Translations under genes and position numbers: made by a program
The notes under the pieces: generated by a model
What the model saw: the letters and a program-made list of their open reading frames with translations, nothing else
Databases searched by the model: none
What the model was told of the DNA's origin: nothing
Virus record (IMG/VR): IMGVR_UViG_3300009529_003162
Location: 1 to 47,636 of that record
Strand: one strand, 5' to 3'
Source of the DNA: a virus
Length of the DNA stretch: 47,636 nt
In this document: piece after piece, positions 21,942 through 30,599 of the stretch
Layout of the letters: each line of letters starts with the position of its first letter
How positions within the stretch are numbered: the stretch's first letter is position 1

Positions 21942-24308
21942 ATGAGTATTACCGCGCAAGATAGCCTTATTGGCCGTTGGCTTGTAAATGGATCACTCCG
22001 TGATTGGTCGGGTCATGGTAATCATGGGATATTAACGCCAGGTAATGGAGGCTTCCGGCGCACTGAGAAGGGTCTGGCGATGCTATTTGATGGGGCTGAT
22101 ACTAAGATTGATACCGGTGCGGATATGATTGGTGTGGGCGCTTGTAGTGTTAGTGCTTGGATACATCCTGACGATTTGGGAAATAACACTTCTCCCAAAA
22201 TCATAGATAATGGAAAATTTAGTTTTATTTGGTTTCATACTAATCAGAATTTGAAAGCAAAAAGTGATGGAAGCACGCAGATAGCCTCTCCTATTAATTC
22301 AGTTTTACTAAATAAATGGTCTCATGTGGTATTTACAAGAGATGCTACGGGAGCCAGTAGTAATCTTTATGTAAATGGTGTTTTGTCAGGAACGGCTAAT
22401 CGAGATACTGGAACTCCGGTGGCTGGAGATTATAATGTGCTTATTGGGAATGATAGTATTCAAATGCTGTCTTTTGACGGCAAAATCCTTGATACCCGCA
22501 TCTACAACAAAGTCCTTTCTTTATCCGAAGTACAATCTATCTACCGAGAAGGTCTTGAAACGTTAATTCCAATAGTAAAGGCTAAACGATTCTTCTATCC
22601 CGATCCCAAGAGTATTCCCCAGAGGTCAGTTGCTTATAGTATGCGTAAGGTGGGGAATAGGATAGAGGATATTTCAGGTCATGGAAGCCATGGAACTGCT
22701 CATAATATGGTCGAAGATGTTCCCGGTGTTATTGGAAGGGCTTGTAGATTCCGCGCAGCTCGCCAGTCCTACATTGATTGTGGAAATGGGGATAATGTAA
22801 GAATCACAGGCACAAAGTTAACTGTATCGGCTTGGATAAAGCGTCCTGTGGGTTCTGGGCAAGGCGATAATTATTGGGGGGTTTTGGGTAAGTCTGGAAC
22901 CAATAAATATAGAAGTGCTTATGCCTTTATAATTCATGACAATACAAGTCTCTGGTTCTATATTAACTATGTTTCAAGTTGGGCGGCTTTGGCGCCACTT
23001 TGTTGTGATGATCAGTGGCACCATGTTTTAGCCACTTATGATGGGAGTCAGATAAGGATATGGGTTGATTTGGTAGAAGGAACTCCGAAGTCTTGTTCGG
23101 GTGATATAATTGATACAGAGCAGAGTTTTGAGATTGGACGACAGGCGAGTAGTTATTGTAATGCTTGTATTGATGAGGTGGAAGTTGAGAATAGAGTATG
23201 GTCTGAGGAAGAGATGCGCAATGTCTATCTGAGGGGAGCAGCTAAGTTGCTGTTTTACGACGACTTCAGTGATACGCCAGCAGACGGTATTGGTAGAGTG
23301 CCCAGAGGATGGTCTCAGCTTAGAGATCCACTTTATTGCGAAATGGATGGTGGCTATCCTCCGCCTTTACTTAGTGGACACGAAATTCTTCCTAAAGTAA
23401 CTTCAGGTGAACTTATAACTAACGGAGGATTCGCTGCAGATTCTGGTTGGAGTAAGGGAACAGGGTGGTCTATTTCAGACGGCAAGGCAACACATACAGG
23501 GCAGAATGACGGCACGCTTTCTCAAGATGTTGGCGGAGTTGCGGGAAGGAAATATAGGCTCTCTGTTGATTTAGTAGGTGCAAACCCACCGCCAACGAAT
23601 AATTACGTTAATGTGTATGCAGGAGGAGTCGAGCTTAGGTGTTTAGTTCTTAGACTTAATAAGTATTCTTGGTTGCGTGGGAATATTACTTATACGATTG
23701 ATTTTATATGGGCGGGAGCTGATTCAACTCTTCGTTTCATAAGTCCGAATTATGCTACTCATTACCTTGAGGGCTCTATAGATAATGTTATGCTTGAGGA
23801 GGTAGAATCCGAACTTCCTGTACTTACAAGGTACGCTCAAGCTTATAGTGGTATATATTTTATAGGATTCCCTTCGGAACAAGCTTATGGGACTTGGGAA
23901 TTTGATGTCAATCTGGGGATGTCTAATTTTCAGCTCTACCTTATGGGATCTGCCCTCGGTAACGAAGTTACAAGTGGTTATCTTCTCAGGCTTAATAGTA
24001 GCGGTTGCTTACACTTTGATCGCGTTGTGGATGGTGCCGGATCACGTATATTTGAAAATGCCGTGATGCGTCCCGATGGTTCTTATATTCCTACTATACC
24101 TTGGGGCACCTGGGGCAGACTTAAAATAACAAGGAATTACAAAGGAGTGTGGCATATCTACCTTAATGGTGAGTTGGTAGTTTCAACAGGCGCATATACC
24201 AACCCATTTACAGATAATACAATCAAAACTTCTAAGTATTTTCTATGGGCAACGAGTAGCATAATGCATCGTATGACCAACTTGAAGCTTACTCGTGGAA
24301 TAGTTTAA
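21942..24308 (+). CDS. large adhesin with two LamG domains
   Basis: 788 aa. LamG 1 at about residues 8-205 (LIGRWLVNGSLRDWSGHGNHG, CSVSAWIHPDD, KWSHVVFTRDATG, ILDTRIYNKVLSLSEVQ). LamG 2 at about 225-435 (RSVAYSMRKVGNRIEDISGHG, TVSAWIKRP, QWHHVLATYDGSQIRI, CIDEVEVENRVWSEEEM). Two C-terminal beta-sandwich regions follow (CBM-like GTLSQDVGGVAGRKYRLSVDLVG and GTWGRLKITRNYKGVWHIYLNGELV). All suit sugar binding at the host surface or a virion-attached lectin. It starts with weak ribosome-binding context (atcgtgata ATG). A paralogous first LamG occurs at 19541. Confidence 0.78.
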   Translation: MSITAQDSLIGRWLVNGSLRDWSGHGNHGILTPGNGGFRRTEKGLAMLFDGADTKIDTGADMIGVGACSVSAWIHPDDLGNNTSPKIIDNGKFSFIWFHTNQNLKAKSDGSTQIASPINSVLLNKWSHVVFTRDATGASSNLYVNGVLSGTANRDTGTPVAGDYNVLIGNDSIQMLSFDGKILDTRIYNKVLSLSEVQSIYREGLETLIPIVKAKRFFYPDPKSIPQRSVAYSMRKVGNRIEDISGHGSHGTAHNMVEDVPGVIGRACRFRAARQSYIDCGNGDNVRITGTKLTVSAWIKRPVGSGQGDNYWGVLGKSGTNKYRSAYAFIIHDNTSLWFYINYVSSWAALAPLCCDDQWHHVLATYDGSQIRIWVDLVEGTPKSCSGDIIDTEQSFEIGRQASSYCNACIDEVEVENRVWSEEEMRNVYLRGAAKLLFYDDFSDTPADGIGRVPRGWSQLRDPLYCEMDGGYPPPLLSGHEILPKVTSGELITNGGFAADSGWSKGTGWSISDGKATHTGQNDGTLSQDVGGVAGRKYRLSVDLVGANPPPTNNYVNVYAGGVELRCLVLRLNKYSWLRGNITYTIDFIWAGADSTLRFISPNYATHYLEGSIDNVMLEEVESELPVLTRYAQAYSGIYFIGFPSEQAYGTWEFDVNLGMSNFQLYLMGSALGNEVTSGYLLRLNSSGCLHFDRVVDGAGSRIFENAVMRPDGSYIPTIPWGTWGRLKITRNYKGVWHIYLNGELVVSTGAYTNPFTDNTIKTSKYFLWATSSIMHRMTNLKLTRGIV

Positions 24309-24353
24309 TACCCAAAATTGTTTCTTGTTAAGCATTAACTGGGAGGATTAATT

Positions 24354-24761
24354 ATGTCACCGCACGACATTGGGCAAACAATCGTAAACGCTTTTCTTTA
24401 CTTACTTCTCTTGTCCGCTATTGGGTCTGCTGTTGCAGATGTAATAGGCCAAATGTTTGGAGTTGTTGGTAAGAGCAAGCGTATCATATCAACAATTTTT
24501 TGCGCTGTTATCGTTTTGTGGTGGAAGATAGGATTATTCACAATCTTGTTTGGCCCACCACAATTAAGTTTTATACCGTGGTTTGCCTCTACCATCGACA
24601 TTATAGGCACGTCTTTAATTGTGGGTGCTGGAAGCGGCGCAGTATTTGACATGTTTCAAATGATTATATCAAAAGTAAAAGAATGGAAAGAAGTGGCAAT
24701 TTTAAATAAGTATGAGACAAGAAAAAAGGTTGTTAATGTTCATAAGCGCAAAGATGATTAG
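24354..24761 (+). CDS. multi-spanning membrane protein, candidate holin
   Basis: 135 aa with Shine-Dalgarno (gggaggattaatt). Three hydrophobic segments: FLYLLLLSAIGSAVADVIG, IISTIFCAVIVLWWKIGLFTILF, and IDIIGTSLIVGAGSGAVFDMF, followed by a basic tail (NKYETRKKVVNVHKRKDD). Length, three helices and charged C-terminus are holin-like, but no family is certain. It begins the membrane-protein block after the adhesins, and the endolysin lies 12.5 kb away beyond the sugar island. Confidence 0.55.
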   Translation: MSPHDIGQTIVNAFLYLLLLSAIGSAVADVIGQMFGVVGKSKRIISTIFCAVIVLWWKIGLFTILFGPPQLSFIPWFASTIDIIGTSLIVGAGSGAVFDMFQMIISKVKEWKEVAILNKYETRKKVVNVHKRKDD

Positions 24762-24775
24762 TGAGAGAAATAGGT

Positions 24776-25021
24776 ATGGATATTACTTTTACTTTTCGAG
24801 ACGCCATATATATTGTTGTAATTGTTGTGGGGCTTGTGGGCAGTTATTGGCGTACACAAAATAAGATAGACAAGATTTCTTTAGAAATCCAACAAATACG
24901 TAACAATTCAATGAATCGAAGTGATTGTTATGAAAAACATGCTTGTGCCGCTAAAGAAGTTACTGACGTTAAAAATCAAGTGTCATTCATCAAAGGGATG
25001 CTCTCAGAGCGTAATAGATAG
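24776..25021 (+). CDS. one-helix membrane protein with coiled coil
   Basis: 81 aa from ATG 24776 (GTG 24761, overlapping the previous stop, is an alternative). Residues 7-22 (DAIYIVVIVVGLVGSYW) are a transmembrane helix; then a coiled coil (KIDKISLEIQQIRNN, TDVKNQVSFIKGMLS). N-terminal anchor plus coil resembles holin accessory proteins or inner-membrane spanins of the lysis cassette; unproven. Confidence 0.5.
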   Translation: MDITFTFRDAIYIVVIVVGLVGSYWRTQNKIDKISLEIQQIRNNSMNRSDCYEKHACAAKEVTDVKNQVSFIKGMLSERNR

Positions 25022-25169
25022 TCAAGAAGAGCATAACCCTTCTGACGAAGACCTTAAGCACCTTGACTTTGAAACGGATCAGGCAATTCAACAGATAAAA
25101 ACTGACCTGCAAGATATTACCCAACTGTTGAAGGATAATCCCAGTTTAGGGAACAATCTTGCCCTCTAA
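24930..25169 (+). CDS. overlapping acidic small protein
   Basis: About 79 aa, in another frame, overlapping the end of the previous gene by about 90 nt. It starts KNMLVPLKKLL then turns acidic and helical (SDEDLKHLDFETDQAIQQIKTDLQDITQLLKDN). Overlapping pairs are typical of Rz/Rz1-like spanins, but it lacks a lipobox and a clear signal. Start uncertain. Confidence 0.4.
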   Translation: MKNMLVPLKKLLTLKIKCHSSKGCSQSVIDSQEEHNPSDEDLKHLDFETDQAIQQIKTDLQDITQLLKDNPSLGNNLAL

Positions 25170-25175
25170 TTTTTG

Positions 25176-25553
25176 ATGCTGTTCTACAAGAATAAGAGCG
25201 ATCCGCCCGGTATCTTACGATTTATGTTGGTACCGGGTTTCAAATTTAACACTCTTTGGATTGCAGATAAGCATTCCAAGTGGCATCTTGTACTATCCAC
25301 TTTAAGTGCAGTAGTTTTATCGATCTGGATACCCGATCGTTTGGCATTCTTAACTGTTTGGATTGCTGGATTGTTTTGGGAAATAGGGGACGGATTTAAA
25401 AAAGGTTGGTGGACTTTGGGGGCTCGCCAAGCATCTTATCTAAGTCAAAACTTACTTTACAGTGATGGTTTTTCATGGTCAGACTGGATAGTGTATGATC
25501 TAACTGGTTGTATATTAGGGTGGGGGATTATATTTTTATTGGGAACATTATGA
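25176..25553 (+). CDS. membrane protein, YfiM/VanZ-like outline
   Basis: 125 aa from ATG 25176 (TTG 25173 is in frame). HSKWHLVLSTLSAVVLSIWIP and AFLTVWIAGLFWEIGDGFK are membrane segments with conserved-looking His, Glu and Asp; DWIVYDLTGCILGWGIIFLLG closes with D..G. This H...E..D...D..G pattern occurs in small bacterial membrane proteins such as YfiM- or VanZ-like ones; exact function unknown. Its stop overlaps the first glycosyltransferase (ATGA). Confidence 0.5.
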   Translation: MLFYKNKSDPPGILRFMLVPGFKFNTLWIADKHSKWHLVLSTLSAVVLSIWIPDRLAFLTVWIAGLFWEIGDGFKKGWWTLGARQASYLSQNLLYSDGFSWSDWIVYDLTGCILGWGIIFLLGTL

Positions 25554-26218
25554 GTAGTGTTAAGTTAAGTGTTGTCATACCTACTTTAAACCGAAAAGAC
25601 TTGCTTCAACAGGCTCTCCCTAATTTACTAAAGCAAAGAGATCACTTTGAGCTGCTTCATATTATTGATAATGGTCAGCAAGGTATTGACGTTCCAGACG
25701 ATCCTAAAATTTTACTTCAAGTTCCGGGGCGCAATTTAGGAGTGGCGGCTTCTTGGAATTTGGGGATAAGCGTTGGATTCAAACTCCCCCAGGTAACTCA
25801 CATCCTCGCAATAAATGATGATATAGAATTAGGTGAGAATCAACTGTTGGTTATTAGGCAGTTTATTGAGGATACTCCAGATTATTGGTTCTATGTAGGG
25901 CAGTACTACTGGAGCGTGTGGGTAATTAGTCGGAATGGGGCTAAAACCATGGAGTATCGACCAGCAGAATTTTTTGATTCTCGATTTTACCCCGCCTACA
26001 CGGAAGACAACGATTTTCACCATCGGCTAAACCTAATAAACGCTTCTAAATATCTTGGCAACATTCAGGAATTGCTACCAAAGATAATGCGTAACTCTAT
26101 GACTGCTCAGAAAATGCCTTACATAAATCACGAGCGTAGTGAACGTTTTTATTGTAGAAAGTGGGGTGGAAAACCGGGAAAAGAACAATTCGCAATACCG
26201 TTTGACGGAAAATTATAG
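25550..26218 (+). CDS. GT-A (family 2-like) glycosyltransferase 1
   Basis: 222 aa from ATG 25550 (ATGA overlap). LSVVIPTLNRKDLLQQAL is the GT2 opening strand and helix; GRNLGVAASWNLGI, then the metal-binding region HILAINDDIELGE supplies the DxD-like IND-D, and YTEDNDFHHRL a second acidic motif. It is a compact GT-A enzyme lacking membrane segments. It would transfer a sugar from a nucleotide donor to an unknown acceptor (phage virion protein or host glycan). First gene of the sugar island. Confidence 0.82.
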   Translation: MSSVKLSVVIPTLNRKDLLQQALPNLLKQRDHFELLHIIDNGQQGIDVPDDPKILLQVPGRNLGVAASWNLGISVGFKLPQVTHILAINDDIELGENQLLVIRQFIEDTPDYWFYVGQYYWSVWVISRNGAKTMEYRPAEFFDSRFYPAYTEDNDFHHRLNLINASKYLGNIQELLPKIMRNSMTAQKMPYINHERSERFYCRKWGGKPGKEQFAIPFDGKL

Positions 26219-26227
26219 GAGAGAAAA

Positions 26228-26380
26228 ATGAACATTGCTGAAAAAACCCGTCCAAGAAAGGATGGTAGTGGGGGAGGTAAAAAGGGAGGTCTTGATAAAA
26301 ATACTGGGCCTTGTTCTAAAGGCGGGCCTGGTGGAGGAAAAGGTGCTGGTAGGGGAGGCGGAAGTGGGAGAAAAAAATAA
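26228..26380 (+). CDS. 50-aa Gly/Lys-rich basic peptide
   Basis: Starts after ataggagagaaaa at ATG 26228. It reads MNIAEKTRPRKDGSGGG, then repeats of Gly with Lys (GGKKGGLDKN, PGGGKGAGRGGG) ending GRKK. Low complexity and highly basic, with one Cys. It abuts the next gene. Similar Gly-rich small proteins appear in phages but their function is unknown. Confidence 0.5.
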   Translation: MNIAEKTRPRKDGSGGGKKGGLDKNTGPCSKGGPGGGKGAGRGGGSGRKK

Positions 26381-27142
26381 TTGGAGCAAGAGCCAGAAAA
26401 AATACAAATAATTTTAACATCATTCAATAGAACCTGGCTGCTTCGACAAGCAATCGAAAGCGTACTTAATCAGACTTGTCGAAACTTTCATCTCTATATA
26501 ATGGATGATTTTTCAAACAATGCTAAAACCCATGAAATTCTTGACGAATATGCAAAACATTCTAAAGTGGTAGTGTATAAAGGTATTATTCCAAAAGGAA
26601 TTGACCGTTATAGTAGAACTGGCTATAGCATTGGAATTAACCACGCGCTTGCTATGAGCAGTAGTCCACTTATTACATATTTAACTTGCGATGATATATA
26701 CTATCCAGATCGACTTGAGCGAATGATAAAACATCTTGACGAAAATCCTGAGTATTACATCGTGTATGGTAAGCAGCTACTTGTTTCGATTAATGGCGTA
26801 ATGAAATTCAGACAAAGGGGAATAAGGGTTTCGGGGCAGGTTGTTGAACGAGCTGCCTGCCATGTCGACCATAATTCAGTAATGCATCGTCGAATTTGCA
26901 TTGATACTGTTTGTAGAGAAGATGGGCTTTTGCCTTGGTTCGAGGAAGTGGATTATATTTGTGGAGCAGATGCCAAGTTATGGGAAAGATTTAATAGACA
27001 TTGGCCGTTTCATTTAGTTCCGGGCGGCCCTACAGATGAGCACCGATTTCACGAGGGATCATTGCAGGATATTGCAACTCGCGTTGCCAGAGCTGCTGAA
27101 AAGGGTATTTCAATGCGTTTGGATGGGAGTATAGTGGAATGA
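26381..27142 (+). CDS. GT-A (family 2-like) glycosyltransferase 2
   Basis: 253 aa from TTG 26381, immediately after the previous stop. IQIILTSFNRTWLLRQAIESVLNQT is a textbook GT2 start, then YIMDDFSNN and LTCDDIYYPDRLERM (DxD-like). HVDHNSVMHRR and EEVDYICGADAKLWERF follow the GT2 pattern with an acidic catalytic region. No membrane helix. Overlaps the next gene by 4 nt. Confidence 0.88.
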   Translation: MEQEPEKIQIILTSFNRTWLLRQAIESVLNQTCRNFHLYIMDDFSNNAKTHEILDEYAKHSKVVVYKGIIPKGIDRYSRTGYSIGINHALAMSSSPLITYLTCDDIYYPDRLERMIKHLDENPEYYIVYGKQLLVSINGVMKFRQRGIRVSGQVVERAACHVDHNSVMHRRICIDTVCREDGLLPWFEEVDYICGADAKLWERFNRHWPFHLVPGGPTDEHRFHEGSLQDIATRVARAAEKGISMRLDGSIVE

Positions 27143-27759
27143 AGTTTTCGGTAATAACCGCTGCCAGCAGGTCTTTGGAGGTAATGAAAAACCTTAGAGC
27201 TTGCTTTGAGAAACAGACCTTCAAGGATTTCGAGCATATAATAGTTTATGATGGCCCTCCTCCGGAAGATATAAAGAAGTACTTAGTTGGCGAGCCGGTA
27301 GTATTTGACTTCTTACCTGCGAAGGATGGTCGTTATGGAACAGCGCCGAGGAATCGAGGTACTGAATTGGCTTCTGGCGAGTTCATAATTTTTGCTGACG
27401 ATGATGATTATTATAGTGAATATTATTTGCAGGCGTTTGCTGATCTTGAGCCTGACAACAATTCTCTATGTGTAGTGAGGATGAATGATTATGGGAGAAT
27501 CCTACCGGGAGTGCCTATCAATAAATTCCCACAAAACTGTGATGTTGGAACCCCAATGTGCTGTTTTCCAAGAATTTGGTTTGATAATATAAACATTCGA
27601 TGGGAGTATCATGGTGGCTATTCTCACGATTTTGAATTTGTAAAAAAATGCACAGATACTTATAAACCTATAATAAAATATAGTGATAAGGTAGTGGTAG
27701 CTGCCAGAAATTTGGGGCGCCTTGCAGAATATGATCTATTAGATTCACTTCCCTTTTGA
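27139..27759 (+). CDS. GT-A (family 2-like) glycosyltransferase 3
   Basis: 206 aa, ATGA overlap with the previous gene. KFSVITAASRSLEVMKNL opens like GT2; FEHIIVYDGPPP, TAPRNRGTELASGEFIIFADDDDYY (GT2 NRG and DDDD metal-binding site), and HDFEFVKKC complete the fold. It seems to be a short, soluble enzyme, part of the same operon. Confidence 0.85.
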   Translation: MKFSVITAASRSLEVMKNLRACFEKQTFKDFEHIIVYDGPPPEDIKKYLVGEPVVFDFLPAKDGRYGTAPRNRGTELASGEFIIFADDDDYYSEYYLQAFADLEPDNNSLCVVRMNDYGRILPGVPINKFPQNCDVGTPMCCFPRIWFDNINIRWEYHGGYSHDFEFVKKCTDTYKPIIKYSDKVVVAARNLGRLAEYDLLDSLPF

Positions 27760-27769
27760 GAGGTAGAGT

Positions 27770-28369
27770 ATGAGAAAAAGACAGAAAATGTCGTTAGGGA
27801 CTCGTCGTAAAATGTCTGAGGCTCGCAAAGGAAAAAGGTTTTCTGAAGAAACTCGTCGTAAAACGTCTGAGGCTAAGATCGGTGTAAATCATCCTAATTG
27901 GGGTAAAATTATTACAAAAGAAATACGTTGTAAAATATCAAAAGCTCTGAGAGGTAAGAACAATCCTAATTATGGTAAACATAAAACAGAAGAAACTGAA
28001 CGTAAAATGAGGCTATCTGCTATAAAAAATCTTAAATCTCGGTTTAATCAAATAAGGATAAATTATAACGCAGAAGCGTGTAAGGTATTTAATACCATTA
28101 ATGATTTCTTCGGATGGAGTGGAAAGCACGCTGAGAATGGAGGCGAAGTTCATCTTAAGGAACTTGGATACTGGCTCGACTTCTATGATAGGGAGAGGAA
28201 TATTGTCATTGAGTATTATGAAAAAAGTCACTACAGATCATTATCTGTACTAACAAAAACCTTACTCAGAGAACAGGAAATTATAAAACACCTTGGCTGT
28301 CAGTTCTTTAGAATAGATGCTCGTGATCCATTGAAGTTAAAAATGACTATTATAAAGCGAGCTGCATAG
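27770..28369 (+). CDS. NUMOD3 homing endonuclease-like protein
   Basis: 199 aa after agaggtagagt. Residues 1-85 have three NUMOD3-type repeats (RRKMSEARKGKRFSEETR, CKISKALRGKNNPNYGK), helical DNA-binding motifs of mobile endonucleases. The C-terminal half has a Vsr/PD-(D/E)XK-like layout: YWLDFYDRERNIVIEYYEKSHY, then REQEIIKHLGCQFFRI. Free-standing homing endonucleases move between phage genomes by cutting an empty site. It sits between GT genes without disturbing frames. The catalytic set is inferred, not verified. Confidence 0.72.
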   Translation: MRKRQKMSLGTRRKMSEARKGKRFSEETRRKTSEAKIGVNHPNWGKIITKEIRCKISKALRGKNNPNYGKHKTEETERKMRLSAIKNLKSRFNQIRINYNAEACKVFNTINDFFGWSGKHAENGGEVHLKELGYWLDFYDRERNIVIEYYEKSHYRSLSVLTKTLLREQEIIKHLGCQFFRIDARDPLKLKMTIIKRAA

Positions 28370-29097
28370 TGACGAATAAAAATTGTACAATCTCTGTATT
28401 AGTTCCTACACGAAAGCGCCAAGCAGATGTTACCCAATTGGTGGCAACTGGTCTCGAAATGACAACACGGGAGAATAGCCTTGAATTTTGTTTTTGCTTT
28501 GATGATGATGACAATATTTCGGGGGAATTTATTCCTAAATTAAAAAGGAAATATCCCGAGAATATAAAATACATAGAAGTGGAACGTAATAGATTTAAGT
28601 TAAGTGAATTAACCAACCAATGCTATAGTGTTTCGACAGGCGAATTGCTGTTGATGTTGGGGGATGACTTTGCTTTCAGAACGCGACGATGGAATGAACT
28701 TGTAATAGCCGAATTCCTAAAGTACCCTGACAATATTCTGCTTGCGTACGGATATGATGGGCACCAACCAGCGGGTAAGTTGGCGACACATGGGGTTGTT
28801 CATCGCGATTGGGTGAATGTATTAGGTTATTGTACTCCTCCCTATTTTTCTTGCGATTATGCTGACACGTGGTTGTATGACGTTGCAACAGCTATAAATA
28901 GATGCATTTGTCTTGATATATATTTTGAACATTTACATCCTATGCAGGGAAAGCATGAATGTGATGATACACATCGGGAGAGATTGGAGAGAGGAAAAAG
29001 AGATAATAATCAGGCGCTTTATTCCAGTTCGCAAATGAAGAGCTTGCGAGAAGTCGATGTGGCAAAATTGCAAAGTTTTATAGAGAGTAAGAAATGA
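28369..29097 (+). CDS. GT-A (family 2-like) glycosyltransferase 4
   Basis: 242 aa from GTG 28369 (overlap with previous stop). ISVLVPTRKRQADVTQLV opens the domain; FCFDDDDNIS and LLLMLGDDFAFRTRRW give acidic metal-site motifs, KHECDDTHRERL is the C-terminal DxD-like segment. It differs from the neighbours in the middle (YCTPPYFSCDYADTWLYDVA), suggesting another acceptor. Overlaps the methyltransferase by 4 nt. Confidence 0.78.
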   Translation: MTNKNCTISVLVPTRKRQADVTQLVATGLEMTTRENSLEFCFCFDDDDNISGEFIPKLKRKYPENIKYIEVERNRFKLSELTNQCYSVSTGELLLMLGDDFAFRTRRWNELVIAEFLKYPDNILLAYGYDGHQPAGKLATHGVVHRDWVNVLGYCTPPYFSCDYADTWLYDVATAINRCICLDIYFEHLHPMQGKHECDDTHRERLERGKRDNNQALYSSSQMKSLREVDVAKLQSFIESKK

Positions 29098-29744
29098 TTA
29101 ACAATATTGCTTTGGAAATAATAAAAAGATTTAACATAAATACTCTTGTGGAGACGGGTATTTGGAGGCAAAATACGCTGCTCCTTCTGCAAGATTGGAA
29201 CAGCTTTGAACTGAACTGCCCTGTCAAATACATAGGGGTAGATACAGATGAAAAAGCCGTAAAAGATGTTGAAGAATTGCACGGTAAAGACAATTCTTTG
29301 ATAAGAGTAGTGTGGGGCGATTCCAGAGATTTCTTGAAGGCATTGATTGAGTCTGGAGAATTGGAAAAGTCAAACGTATTGTTTTACTTGGATGCCCATT
29401 GGAATTATGACTGGCCGCTTTTGGGGGAATTAGAAATACTGATGGGCTTTCCCAAGTCTATTATAGCAATTGACGATTTTTATACGCCTGCTCATCCAAA
29501 ATACGGCTTTGACAGCTACCATGGAAACGATTGTGGAGCGGATTATATTAAACCCATTATTATTCAAAGAACTAACATAATCTATTACGCCGCTCTCTGT
29601 AACAAAGATCAAAGGGGAATGTGCATAATTTTTATTGGTTTTAGCGAAAAAATGGTGGATGATACTTTATTTAATCTAAAACCCCTTAACATTGATGATA
29701 TATATTTTACATCTGTTCTTGAAATAATTAAAGATAAATTATAA
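29094..29744 (+). CDS. SAM-dependent methyltransferase-like protein
   Basis: 216 aa. NTLVETGIWRQNT is a motif I variant (VETG), YIGVDTDEKAVKDVEEL motif II with acidic Asp for SAM ribose, WGDSRDFLKAL and NVLFYLDAHWNYDWPLLGEL motif IV (DAHW), IIAIDDFYTPAHP. Resembles Methyltransf_24-like O-methyltransferases that modify sugars in polysaccharide clusters. ATGA overlap with the GT before. It would methylate a sugar hydroxyl in the glycan made by the island. Confidence 0.75.
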   Translation: MINNIALEIIKRFNINTLVETGIWRQNTLLLLQDWNSFELNCPVKYIGVDTDEKAVKDVEELHGKDNSLIRVVWGDSRDFLKALIESGELEKSNVLFYLDAHWNYDWPLLGELEILMGFPKSIIAIDDFYTPAHPKYGFDSYHGNDCGADYIKPIIIQRTNIIYYAALCNKDQRGMCIIFIGFSEKMVDDTLFNLKPLNIDDIYFTSVLEIIKDKL

Positions 29745-30599
29745 ATGGATAAACTAAGATTATTGGAGGCGCTTCCTGGGCACTTTGGTTTTTCTTCCCA
29801 CTTACTCCATGCGCTGTTGGCTATATATTTGTCTGAAAAGGATGGAATTCCATTGGTTATAGATTTTTCAAAGAATCATTCTTTCATTCAAAAGGATGGA
29901 GAAAATGTTTGGGATAACTACTTTGAGCAGCCTTGGGGTATCTCTTTATCAGAAGCACGCGAATTGGCATCGCAGAATAAAGTAGAATTATTGGTAGTGC
30001 GGGGGTTTTGTAATAGTTCTGAGTTTAATGCTGTTTGGGCGTGTCCGAACTCCATTAATTATTACGTAATAGATTCCAAGATTAGGGATAGAGGCGTCAA
30101 TGCGGCAAAAAGAATAAGACCAAGAGGAGAGACTAAAGAACTGATAGATAGTTTCTTTGAAAAAAATATGTTGGGGCACAAAGTAATAGGCGTTCATCGT
30201 AGGGGTAGTGTTTCTCACATGCATGGGGAACCTATACTACCTACGAAAGAGTTCTTTGATATGATTGATCATCATTTATGTTCTGAACAAGGCTTCGATA
30301 GAATTTTCTTAGCAACAAATGAGATTGAACAAGTTGATAAGTTCAAAAGTAAGTATGAAGATAAGTTGCTTTTGCAAGATAATGTTTTGAGATTGCCCCA
30401 CAATGTATATCTTAATACCAACGAATATTCCGAAACCAATAAAGATTTGTATAGGTTAGGCAGAGAAGTTGCAGTAGATATATTTTTACTATCGAAAACA
30501 GATTTACTTATAAGAACTTTTTCTGGTTTATCTGCGATGGTTATCTTCTTAAATGGTGATTTGGTATACATTCAACTTAACCAAAGGTTTTATCGGTGA
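29745..30599 (+). CDS. fucosyltransferase-like glycosyltransferase
   Basis: 284 aa. GHFGFSSHLLHALLAIYLSEKDGIPLVIDFS matches the N-terminal half of fucosyltransferase folds; VIGVHRRGSVSHMHGE is the family HxRxG-type donor (GDP-sugar) loop; FDRIFLATNEIEQVDKFKSKY and EVAVDIFLLSKTDLLIRTFSGLS follow the NodZ/GT11-like layout (second motif with xTxSxxS). No membrane segment. It would transfer fucose or a related deoxysugar from a GDP donor. Exact family uncertain. Confidence 0.68.
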   Translation: MDKLRLLEALPGHFGFSSHLLHALLAIYLSEKDGIPLVIDFSKNHSFIQKDGENVWDNYFEQPWGISLSEARELASQNKVELLVVRGFCNSSEFNAVWACPNSINYYVIDSKIRDRGVNAAKRIRPRGETKELIDSFFEKNMLGHKVIGVHRRGSVSHMHGEPILPTKEFFDMIDHHLCSEQGFDRIFLATNEIEQVDKFKSKYEDKLLLQDNVLRLPHNVYLNTNEYSETNKDLYRLGREVAVDIFLLSKTDLLIRTFSGLSAMVIFLNGDLVYIQLNQRFYR

